In this document: positions 36,831 through 43,880 of the stretch, piece by piece
Numbering within the stretch: position 1 is the stretch's first letter
Layout of the letters: the number at the start of each line of letters is the position of its first letter
From: Oerskovia enterophila
GTDB lineage: Bacteria; Actinomycetota; Actinomycetes; Actinomycetales; Cellulomonadaceae
Direction: 5' to 3'
Assembly (NCBI RefSeq): GCF_001692445.1
Contig: NZ_MAQA01000040.1
Location: 1-43,880 of the forward strand
DNA length: 43,880 nucleotides
Translations under genes and position numbers: made by a program
Notes under the pieces: generated by a model
The model's database searches: none
What the model was told of the DNA's origin: nothing
Seen by the model: the letters and a program-made list of their open reading frames with translations, nothing else

Positions 36831-39821
36831 TCAGACGTCAGCGCCGACGGGGGTCCGCTCTGACGTGGAGACGGACGAGTCCGCCTTCCGGTGCCGCAGG
36901 ACGCGGCGGGTCACCATGAACCCGCCGGCCAGGACGAGCAGACCGATCAGCACCGTCGCGCCGATCTGGATGTAGACCCAGGTCGGAGGCGTGTAGCTGA
37001 CGGTCGCGCCGGGCGCGAGCCCGTTCATGGCGTTGGAGTTCGCGACCGTGAACAGGATGTTGTGGGTCGCTTCCCGGATGTCGCTGACCGCCTTCGCCGA
37101 CGTGGTGTCCACGAAGGACTTCGACGGCTGGAACGTCAGGGTGAGGTCGGTGCCCGCACTGATGCCCTGGTTCGGGCTCATGTACGGGTACAGGTTGAAG
37201 TCCGAGATCGCGAAGCCCTCGAAGCCCCACTCGCTGCGCAGCACGTCCGTCATGAGCGCCTCCGAGCCGCCGGCCCAGGTGGCGCCGATGCGGTTGAACG
37301 AGCTCATGATGCCGCCTGCACCGATCGTCGTCTCCGAGATCGTGCCGTCCGCGTCGGACACGTACTGCACGTCCATGGAGATGTTCTTCACGGCCATCTC
37401 GAACGGCTTGAGGTAGATCTCGCGGATCGTCTGCTCGGTCGCCCAGGTGGCGATGCCGTTGTTGACGCGGTTGGTCTCCTGCTCGTTGAGCGCGAAGTGC
37501 TTGAGCGTGGTGTACATGCCCTTGCTCGCTGCCCCGTTGGCCACCGAGGTCGCCATCGCGCCGGAGAGGAACGGGTCCTCCGAGTAGTACTCGAAGTTAC
37601 GACCACCGAACGGTGAGCGGTGCAGGTTGATCGCCGGGGCGTACCAGCCGTTGATGTCCTTGAACATCGCCTCGTTGCCGAGCATCTCGCCCATCGCCGC
37701 ACCGAGCTCGACGTCCCACGTCTGCGCGATGAGGAACTCGGACGGGTAGGCGACACCGTTGATCGAGGAGTTGATGAACGAGGAGAACCCGGCCGGACCG
37801 TCGGGCTCGACGGTCTGCGGCTTGGCGATCGAGCCGATCGCGGCCGTCTGGTAGGCACCGTTGAGCAGCATGCTCGTCATGTCGCCGACGGCGATCGAGT
37901 CGAGCAGCTCGTCCCACTTCGGGTCGTCCTTCGCGAGGCCACGCATGTCGACGAGCGTCAGGTCGGTCTCGGCGCTGGTCGCGGGCATCTCCCCCTCGAA
38001 CGCGGCGGCCGCAGCCTCGTCGTCCCAGGGCTCGAAGCCCTCCTGGACTGCCTCGTCGGCGACGAGCATGTCCGCGGTCGGGGCCTTCGGGAACGTCCCC
38101 GCGAAGTCCGCGCGGGACATCATGAGGATCTTGCCGTCGGTCGGCTCGGCGCTGAACTGCTCCGAGACGTCGTCGAACTGGTTGGTCACCTCGGCGAGGT
38201 CCGTCGAGCGGTGGTTGTCACCGGAGTACACGACGTCGGAGTCCACCGTGTACGTGATCGGCTCCGTGCCCGGAGCGACCGTGTGCGAGTCTGTGCGCAG
38301 CGTGATGGCGTAGTCGCCCGCCTCGAGGACGTACGCGGCGTTGTCGAGGTGGTCGTAGGAGGCCATCTCCTCGACCGCGAGGTCGATCGTGACGGTCTCG
38401 CTCGCGCCGGGCTCGAGCAGACCGGTCTTGGTGAAGCCGCCGAGCACGACCTCCGACTTCTCGATGCCGCCGGCCGTGTAGGGCGCGCTGTAGTAGAGCT
38501 CGACGACGTCCTTGCCCGCGGTCGTGCCGGTGTTCGTGACCTCGACCGTCACGGAGATCTTCCCGTCGACCTCGCCGGCCTCGGTGCTGACGACCTTCCA
38601 GGCGAAGTCGGAGTAGCTCAGGCCGTACCCGAAGGGGTAGACGACGGCCTCGTCGTAGTCGATGAAGCCCTCGGCCGCGGCGGTCTCGTAGTAGCGGTAG
38701 CCGAAGTAGATGCCCTCGGCGTAGTTCACGAACGGGGCGTCGGACGTGAGCGTGGCGTTGGAGGTGGCCTTCTCGATCGCGGGGACCGGGAAGGACGCCT
38801 CGATGTTGTCGTAGACGAACTCACCGAAGTTGGCGAACGTCGGGTCGGCCGTGAAGTCGGCCGCCCAGAGGTCCGCGGTACGGCCGGACGGGTTCACGTC
38901 GCCCGCCAGGATGCGGCCCAGGGCGCTGAGGCCCGTGGCGCCCGGCGACCCGGCCAGCAGGATCGAGTCGATCTCAGGGTCGTCCTGGAGGGCGCCCATC
39001 TCGATGGTCGTGGAGGAGTTGACCACGACGACCACGTTCTCGAAGCTCGACTTCGCGAGCTCGATCATGTCCTTCTCGTCCTGGTTCAGCTCGAGCTGGT
39101 GCTGACCGGGCTCGGCGTTGTCGTCCCAGCCGGTCATGTCCTGCGTGAGGTCGCCGCCCTCACCACCGGGCCGGCCGACGAACACGACGGCGGCGTCGGA
39201 GTAGTCGGCGAACGACGCGGACTGCGCCTCGTACTCGCCCACCGGGAGTTCACCGATGTAATAGGTGGAGATGTCGGGGCGGTCCATCTCGATGTACCCC
39301 CGGGGGTTCTCCGCAGCGAACGCCTCGATCGTGGTGAAGACCTGGTCGTTCACCTCGAAGCCGGCGTTCTCCAGCCCGGCGCGGGCGGTGACGGCCGAGT
39401 TCGTGTCGACCGAGCCGGAGCCCGAACCCCCGAACACCGGGTCCGCGGCCGCGCGACCCAGCATCGTCACGCGCGAGCTCGTCGCCAGGGGTAGCGTGCC
39501 CGCCTCGTTCTTCGCCAGGACGATGCCGCCTGCGGCGATCTCCTCGACGAGAGTCTTGGCCGCCTCGTCGACCTCCTCGATGCTGCCGAAGTCGGACGTG
39601 TAGTACTCGGTGTCCCAGCCTGCAGACTCGGGCGCGTTCGTGAACTCGTACGTACCGGAGCCGAACTGGGACGCGACCCAGCCGCCCGCGACGTTGAGGC
39701 CCACGTTCGCGACGACTGTCACGACGGTCACCGTGGCGAGCACGGGGGCCCAGATCCACAGGTACTTCTTGTTCGACATCGGCTTCTTCTGCCGGTCGGC
39801 GTTGTTCGCCTTGGCGTTCAC
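36831..39821 (-). CDS. Membrane-anchored GH3 glycosidase with inverted domain order
   Basis: The protein has 996 residues, from a GTG with GGAGG 6 nt upstream. One membrane helix lies near each end (YLWIWAPVLATVTVVTVVANVG and VYIQIGATVLIGLLVLAGGF). The order is that of the GH3 group in which the alpha/beta-sandwich domain comes first (about 85-430, with FGGSGSGSVDT and SPGATGLSALGRIL). A fibronectin-III-like part follows (430-560), and the TIM barrel comes last (about 660-925), with KHFALNEQE and the nucleophile Asp874 in GFEGFAISDFN. Such enzymes are beta-glucosidases or beta-xylosidases cleaving short glycans. Active site on the outer face is predicted from the anchors. It is third in a minus-strand cluster with another GH3. 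Confidence 0.9.
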   Translation of the reverse strand: MNAKANNADRQKKPMSNKKYLWIWAPVLATVTVVTVVANVGLNVAGGWVASQFGSGTYEFTNAPESAGWDTEYYTSDFGSIEEVDEAAKTLVEEIAAGGIVLAKNEAGTLPLATSSRVTMLGRAAADPVFGGSGSGSVDTNSAVTARAGLENAGFEVNDQVFTTIEAFAAENPRGYIEMDRPDISTYYIGELPVGEYEAQSASFADYSDAAVVFVGRPGGEGGDLTQDMTGWDDNAEPGQHQLELNQDEKDMIELAKSSFENVVVVVNSSTTIEMGALQDDPEIDSILLAGSPGATGLSALGRILAGDVNPSGRTADLWAADFTADPTFANFGEFVYDNIEASFPVPAIEKATSNATLTSDAPFVNYAEGIYFGYRYYETAAAEGFIDYDEAVVYPFGYGLSYSDFAWKVVSTEAGEVDGKISVTVEVTNTGTTAGKDVVELYYSAPYTAGGIEKSEVVLGGFTKTGLLEPGASETVTIDLAVEEMASYDHLDNAAYVLEAGDYAITLRTDSHTVAPGTEPITYTVDSDVVYSGDNHRSTDLAEVTNQFDDVSEQFSAEPTDGKILMMSRADFAGTFPKAPTADMLVADEAVQEGFEPWDDEAAAAAFEGEMPATSAETDLTLVDMRGLAKDDPKWDELLDSIAVGDMTSMLLNGAYQTAAIGSIAKPQTVEPDGPAGFSSFINSSINGVAYPSEFLIAQTWDVELGAAMGEMLGNEAMFKDINGWYAPAINLHRSPFGGRNFEYYSEDPFLSGAMATSVANGAASKGMYTTLKHFALNEQETNRVNNGIATWATEQTIREIYLKPFEMAVKNISMDVQYVSDADGTISETTIGAGGIMSSFNRIGATWAGGSEALMTDVLRSEWGFEGFAISDFNLYPYMSPNQGISAGTDLTLTFQPSKSFVDTTSAKAVSDIREATHNILFTVANSNAMNGLAPGATVSYTPPTWVYIQIGATVLIGLLVLAGGFMVTRRVLRHRKADSSVSTSERTPVGADV

Positions 39822-39922
39822 TGCATTCCTCCTCGAGTGCGGGCAGCGATCAGGTCATGGGGATCGCCGGCTTGCGCAGCGGACGTGACGCACTGCCAGC
39901 GTCTCGTCGTGATTGGTCGACG

Positions 39923-39959
39923 GCCCGGTCCGCGGACGTCGTCTGGCCAGGGACCGGGC
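39923..39959 (-). terminator. Hairpin between lipoprotein and GH3 genes
   Basis: GCCCGGTCC (39923-39931) pairs with GGACCGGGC (39951-39959) around a 19-nt loop, just after the lipoprotein stop on the minus strand. It may partly terminate or only protect the 3' end. Confidence 0.5.
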
Positions 39960-39973
39960 GGTGCTCCGTAGAG

Positions 39974-40387
39974 CTACTCCGACACCTCGGAGATCTTTCC
40001 GTTCTGGTCGATCTGCCACGTCTGGCCGGTGGCGGCCGAGTCACCCTCGATCGTGAACTTGCCGTCCTTGATGTCGACCGTGCCCTGCACGCGCGACGCT
40101 GCGTCCGAGGCCGTGAAGGGCACCACGAGGAGGCCGTACTTGACGGTCGGGGCCTTGACGTCGCTGGCAAGCATGATCTGGGCCCAGGAGTCGTCCTCGG
40201 CCAGGGCGTCCGTCACGGCCGTCTTGGCGTTCTCGAGGTCGTCCTTGATGTCGACATCGGCTGCCTGCTCCGCGGAGGCGTTCGCGCCGGAGTCGCTGTC
40301 GCCGCTGCCGCAGGCGGTGAGCCCGAAGAGCCCGGTCAGGCCCAGCACGACGCCGAGGCCGGTGGTCAGCACCTTGTTCTGCTTCAC
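39974..40387 (-). CDS. Small secreted lipoprotein between two GH3 genes
   Basis: The protein has 137 residues, from a GTG at 40387 with AAGGAG upstream. The signal is VKQNKVLTTGLGVVLGLTGL with a lipobox LTAC (Cys26), then a Ser/Asp/Gly linker. The mature part (DIKDDLENAKTAVTDALAED, VKYGLLVVPFTASDAASRVQG, GKFTIEG ... GQTWQIDQNGKI) resembles the globular head of a type IV pilin-like or minor-pilin protein, but no prepilin motif is present. Position between two glycosidases suggests a surface accessory for glycan use (inference). Confidence 0.72.
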   Translation of the reverse strand: MKQNKVLTTGLGVVLGLTGLFGLTACGSGDSDSGANASAEQAADVDIKDDLENAKTAVTDALAEDDSWAQIMLASDVKAPTVKYGLLVVPFTASDAASRVQGTVDIKDGKFTIEGDSAATGQTWQIDQNGKISEVSE

Positions 40388-40429
40388 TTCTGCTCCTTGA
40401 TGAGATCCGGCCACGAGCACACCCCGCGG

Positions 40430-40468
40430 CCCGGGCATCGGCGCGTCCATGGACACGCCGACGCCCGG
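40430..40468 (-). terminator. Long near-perfect inverted repeat between GH3 and lipoprotein genes
   Basis: The arms 40430-40448 and 40450-40468 are complementary except at two pairs and meet almost without a loop at GTCCATGGAC. It lies between the first GH3 gene and the lipoprotein gene and could be a terminator or a regulator-binding palindrome. Confidence 0.5.
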
Positions 40469-40487
40469 GTGACCGCCAGCTCGCGCC

Positions 40488-40512
40488 GACGGCCACCCGG
40501 TGCGTGGCCGTC
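40488..40512 (-). terminator. Terminator overlapping the end of the GH3 lipoprotein gene
   Basis: GACGGCCAC (40488-40496) pairs perfectly with GTGGCCGTC (40504-40512). It reaches into the stop codon of the minus-strand gene 40511-42919. Confidence 0.55.
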
Positions 40513-42919
40513 AGTCGGTGATCGGCCCCGAGTAGTTCAGGCCGAAGCCGTAGTCGTACGCGTTGCCCGCGGCGTCCGTGTAGGGCGTCATGTCCTTGGC
40601 CACGTCCTCGAGCTGTGCCTCGACCGTGTCCATGTCCTTCGGGAACTGCATCGGCAGGCGGCCCTGCGGCTCGTAGAGACCGAGAGCGACCTCGATGAGC
40701 GCCTTGTCGCTCGTGCCGAAGCCCACGACGATCGCGTCGGACCGGCTCTCGAACTCGGCCGGGACGACCGGGTTGATGGCCTTGAGCACGGTGACCACCG
40801 GGATGTCCTGGCCGCTGGCCTCGATCGCAGCGACGGCACGGTCGAACGCGTCGAGGTCGGACTCGTTCGCGATGCGCGACGTCTTGCCGAAGTACGAACG
40901 GTTCTCCCGGCTCCCGTCGGCAAGGATGTCACCTGAGATGGACGTCTGGCGAACGTTCGCGCCGTCGGCGGTGTAGGGGCGGTACTGCAGGGACAGGGGG
41001 TACCACTCACCGGTCGTGGCGTCGCGGCCGGCCTTGGTGAAGTTGCTGCCGCTGTCCGGGCTGTCCATCCCGACCAGGACGAGGTCGACCTCGGACAGGT
41101 CGGGAGCGGTGTAGCTCGTGACCTTGCCGTCGGCGTCGGTCACGGCCTCGTCGGTCACGACCTCTGCGAAGAACTCCTTCGCGACCTCGACGTCGATCCC
41201 CTCGCCCTCGACGTACTCACCAGGACCGAACGCTCCGTCGAAGCCCGTGTTGTAGTTGCGCGGGATGTAGACGGTCTTGTCCTTCCACGCCGCGGCGTCG
41301 GAGGCCGAGATCGTCTCGCCGTCGTTCTTCAGCATGACGACCGAGTCGAGCTGGGCCGAGTAGCCGGCCTCGATCTTGTCGTCGGAGGCGAGGACCTTCT
41401 TGGACTCGTCGAGGTCCAGGTAGGCGTTCTCGTACAGGCCCGGGTTGAAGAACATCGTGAGGATGCGCGCACCGGACTCGCGGAACCGGGAGTCGGCGTC
41501 GATCTCGTTGACGCCCGCCTCGAAGTCCGCCTGCCACAACGCGTGCGCTGCGAGCACGGGTTCGATCGCATTGTTGCCGCCGAACATGTCGTGCCCGGTC
41601 TTGAGGATCTCGTAGTGTCGCTGGTCCACCGTCAGGTCGCCCGCGCCCCAGGCGGTGCCGAGCTTCGCGTCGGGGTCGGTCACGGACGTCGTGACGCTCC
41701 AGTCGGTGACGACGACACCCTGGTAGTTGTTGTCCTTGCGGAGCAGGTTCATGCGCGCGTCGTCGTAGGCCGTGCCGACGCGCTCGCCGAACAGCGGCTC
41801 ACCGTTGCCGTCGAGAGCGATCGAGTACGCGGTCATGACCGCGGCCGAGTCGAGCGAACCGAGGAACGCCTTGGTGTGGGCGTCGAAGTTGTCGCCCGGG
41901 TACACGCCGTACTTGCCGACGTCCGTGTGCGACTCGCGGCCGCCCTCGCCCGGACCGTCACCGGCCCAGTGCTTGATCATCGAGTTGACCGACTCCGGCC
42001 CCCAGCCGTCCTGGCCCGTCGTGCCCTGGTAGCCCTTGACGTAGGACGCCGCGAGCTCGGTGTTCTGGTCGACGTCCTCGCCGAACGTGCCGCCGACACG
42101 CAGCCAGCGCGGCTCGGTCGCCAGGTCGATCTGCGGGCTCAGGGCCGTCGTGATGCCCAGTGCGCGGTACTCCGCGGACGACATCTCGGCGAACGCATCC
42201 ATGTGCTGGGTGTCGAACGTCGCGGCGAGACCCAGGTTGGAGGGCCAGCGCGAGATGTCCGCGCCCTCGGCGTTGTAGCCGCCGCTGCCTGCCGTCGAAC
42301 GGGGGTCGGAGGCGAAGTTCACGGGGATGTACGGCTCGTCGGCGGTGGCCAGCGACTCGGTGTACGCCTGCATCGCGTTCGCCCACGTGACCGTAGCCTG
42401 GACGTCGCTCGGGCCGGCGTGCAGCACGTTGCGCAGGCGGGAGTCCTTCAGGTACTCCTTCTGGGCGTCGGTGAGCCCGTCCGCCTGGGAACGCTCGTGC
42501 GAGCTGAACAGCATGAGACCGGCGATCTGCTCGACCGTGAGCTCCTCGCTCAGGGCCGCCGCGCGGTCCTGAGCGGTCTCGCGCCAGTCCTCCCAGGTGT
42601 CGAGGGAGCCGTTGGCGTTCATGTCCTTGAACGCCAGCTTCTTGCCGTCGACCTCCTCGGTCAGGAGCTCGATACCGCTGTCCGCGCCGTAGGAGAGGAC
42701 CGGTCCGTCACCGGGGTTCGTGACGACCACGAACTCGGTCTTGCCGTCCGTGACCTCACGTGTGGTGAAGGCGCTCGAGTCGTTCGTCTCGTTCTCGTCG
42801 GGGGTGCCGCTGGTGCATCCCGCAACCGCGATCAGGGCGATCGCCGAGAGCGCCGCCGCTCCCTTTGCCCCTCTGGTCATCTTCTGGCCTCGTCGTGCCG
42901 CCGTAGTCTTCATCGACAT
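40511..42919 (-). CDS. GH3 glycosidase lipoprotein
   Basis: The protein has 802 residues from ATG 42919 (an ATG two codons later is possible). The signal sequence ends in a lipobox AVAGC (Cys35), so it is lipid-anchored outside. The TIM barrel comes first (EQIAGLMLFSSH, RWPSNLGLAATFD, SMIKHWAGDGPGEGGRESH with the KH-WAG motif). The nucleophile is Asp406 in GVVVTDWS. It is followed by the alpha/beta domain (SVVMLKNDGETI ... LPMQFP) and an end resembling YDYGFGLNY. This conventional GH3 order contrasts with the neighbouring gene. It resembles exo-acting beta-glucosidases or exo-1,3-1,4-glucanases (family knowledge). First gene of the cluster. Confidence 0.9.
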   Translation of the reverse strand: MSMKTTAARRGQKMTRGAKGAAALSAIALIAVAGCTSGTPDENETNDSSAFTTREVTDGKTEFVVVTNPGDGPVLSYGADSGIELLTEEVDGKKLAFKDMNANGSLDTWEDWRETAQDRAAALSEELTVEQIAGLMLFSSHERSQADGLTDAQKEYLKDSRLRNVLHAGPSDVQATVTWANAMQAYTESLATADEPYIPVNFASDPRSTAGSGGYNAEGADISRWPSNLGLAATFDTQHMDAFAEMSSAEYRALGITTALSPQIDLATEPRWLRVGGTFGEDVDQNTELAASYVKGYQGTTGQDGWGPESVNSMIKHWAGDGPGEGGRESHTDVGKYGVYPGDNFDAHTKAFLGSLDSAAVMTAYSIALDGNGEPLFGERVGTAYDDARMNLLRKDNNYQGVVVTDWSVTTSVTDPDAKLGTAWGAGDLTVDQRHYEILKTGHDMFGGNNAIEPVLAAHALWQADFEAGVNEIDADSRFRESGARILTMFFNPGLYENAYLDLDESKKVLASDDKIEAGYSAQLDSVVMLKNDGETISASDAAAWKDKTVYIPRNYNTGFDGAFGPGEYVEGEGIDVEVAKEFFAEVVTDEAVTDADGKVTSYTAPDLSEVDLVLVGMDSPDSGSNFTKAGRDATTGEWYPLSLQYRPYTADGANVRQTSISGDILADGSRENRSYFGKTSRIANESDLDAFDRAVAAIEASGQDIPVVTVLKAINPVVPAEFESRSDAIVVGFGTSDKALIEVALGLYEPQGRLPMQFPKDMDTVEAQLEDVAKDMTPYTDAAGNAYDYGFGLNYSGPITD

Positions 42920-43577
42920 CCCATTTCGTCGCGCTTGCGGGTGTACACGTGTGTGTCTCCTTCGACTCTTCAAGTGCTGCCGCGCTCTAGATGCCCCCTC
43001 GTGGCAACATCGATCGCGTGGACCTGGGCGACGTCCCCGTCGTTCCTGGTCCGTGCGAAGCTGCGGTTCCTCTGGCACACCTCGTGTCCCATCACCGGAG
43101 CCCAGCGCACCCATCACAGCGCGCCCGGCGGCACGCTCCGGCCCGTTCTGCACAACCTGTCGATTTCAGCGCACAAACTGTCGACGGCTCCGAGATCGGG
43201 CACGGCGAAGAGGCGCGCTGTCAGTGGCGGAGGGCTTGTCACGCGTCGTCGGCGCCCGCCGTTCCACGGCGCGACGCTGTCGGGGAGCAGGGCGACTCTC
43301 GGGGAGCGGGGGCGTGCCAGCCGTCAGACGGCGCTGCGGGACGGACGACCGCGCGCCGCGAAGGCGACCGGGGAAGCAACGGACTTCGAGGGAGCCGTGA
43401 CAACGGTCTCGCGCGCGATCGGGCTGGCCTCGCCGGGCCCGGGCAGATGCGCGCGGGCAACCGAACACCAGCCCCTGGGTGCGTGCTCTGATCCCGGCCC
43501 GGAGCACTGGAGGTTCTGTCCAGCGAGTACGGGGCGGGGTGCCGCGGGTGCCGGGGTCTCCTCGCCCGAGGGGAGGT
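42920..43577. other. Gene-poor region upstream of the GH3 cluster
   Basis: No reliable gene. It must hold the GH3 cluster promoter on the minus strand. CTGTCGA occurs twice in CACAA-x-CTGTCGA context (near 43,153-43,187), and CTCTAGA lies near 42,987; both could be regulator sites. The long ORFs here lack ribosome sites and have random-looking Arg/Pro-rich products. Confidence 0.4.
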
Positions 43578-43627
43578 TCGTGTGTGCGCGTAGCCACCAC
43601 GATGGTGGTGGCTACGCGCACACACGA
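43578..43627. repeat. Perfect 50-nt inverted repeat
   Basis: Arms of 23 nt (43578-43600 and 43605-43627) are exactly complementary around a 4-nt GATG loop. It contains CGCGTAGCCACCAC and its complement. It may be a bidirectional terminator or a protein-binding palindrome. Confidence 0.85.
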
Positions 43628-43709
43628 GCTGGGGACCCTGCTGTGTTCGCCGGGCAGAGGGCTCGGCGCGGGCCGGGGTCATGGCCGGCGAAGGAGCCGT
43701 GCGGTGGCC

Positions 43710-43880
43710 GTGAGCAAGGGAAAAGGGGCGGGGCCGGGCCCAGGTGCTCGTGCGGCTACGGTGCCGGCCAAGGTCGCGAGCGGACTGGTGCCGGGCAGCG
43801 GACGTGGCGCGAGCCGGGGTTGCGGGGCGAGCGATGGGGCCCGGTACGAGGGCCATCGCATGCCGGCCGGGGGCGTGGGT
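43710..43880 (+). CDS. Possible start of a basic Gly/Ala-rich protein, partial
   Basis: A GTG-started frame runs open to the window edge (VSKGKGAGPGPGARAATVPAK ...). GGAG lies about 12 nt upstream, which is long. Composition alone cannot separate this from a chance open frame in GC-rich DNA. Listed only because it continues outside the window. Confidence 0.2.
   Translation, partial: MSKGKGAGPGPGARAATVPAKVASGLVPGSGRGASRGCGASDGARYEGHRMPAGGVG

Noticed and set aside
37620-39494. Open frame of 624 codons on the plus strand under the GH3 gene
   Set aside because: Antisense to a well-supported GH3 enzyme; the product is Arg/Gly/Val-rich with no motif.
1-43880. CRISPR array, rRNA or rRNA-like genes
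   Set aside because: No regularly spaced direct repeats with spacers and no rRNA signature sequences were seen anywhere in the window.

Overview
The window is high-GC actinobacterial DNA with GTG/TTG starts, 4-base GTGA overlaps between genes and leaderless-type starts. Two membrane-linked GH3 glycosidases and a LAKTG sortase signal suggest a cellulolytic Micrococcales (Cellulomonas/Oerskovia/Cellulosimicrobium-like). The genus cannot be fixed from the sequence alone.

From base 1 to about 32,150 the window looks like the right-hand part of an integrated mobile element (integrative plasmid or conjugative-type element). Its backbone carries: a MazG-like pyrophosphohydrolase (partial, left edge) and small coupled genes; a cell-surface and wall set (beta-helix protein 10.7 kb, Ser/Gly/Thr-rich membrane protein 17.4 kb, thioester adhesin 18.8 kb, M15 peptidase 21.7 kb); an FtsK/SpoIIIE-type DNA-pumping ATPase with an intein inside its P-loop (12.6 kb); a dNMP kinase (16.0 kb); Cys-rich small proteins (23-24.7 kb); a DUF4192 protein; and a tyrosine recombinase plus a translationally coupled partner lacking the catalytic residues (30-32 kb). 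An attachment-site-like, tRNA-3'-end-like sequence follows at 32.1 kb. Cargo: an RHS polymorphic toxin with a CPCC-type immunity gene (1.6-9.2 kb) set between two paralogous backbone genes; a TetR-GAPDH module (26.5-28.2 kb); a DUF4062 protein (29-30 kb); and decayed remnants.

The most unusual feature is regulatory. Inside the element I find three recurring promoter-like signals. (1) CGCATAGG occurs at eight places; in four it sits exactly 7 nt before a start codon, and another drives a likely 113-nt terminated ncRNA. (2) GGGAC-N17-CCAC occurs at four places with invariant spacing, like an ECF-sigma promoter. (3) CCCCGTCAAC lies upstream of all three genes encoding a shared DGKFATK tag. I found none of them in the flanking chromosome-like part. 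This suggests element-specific transcription control.

From about 32.5 kb onward the DNA looks chromosomal: small exported or membrane proteins, a PAS-ANTAR regulator, and a three-gene minus-strand cluster (GH3 lipoprotein, small lipoprotein, membrane-anchored GH3 with inverted domain order). The window ends in a gene-poor stretch with a perfect 50-nt inverted repeat.
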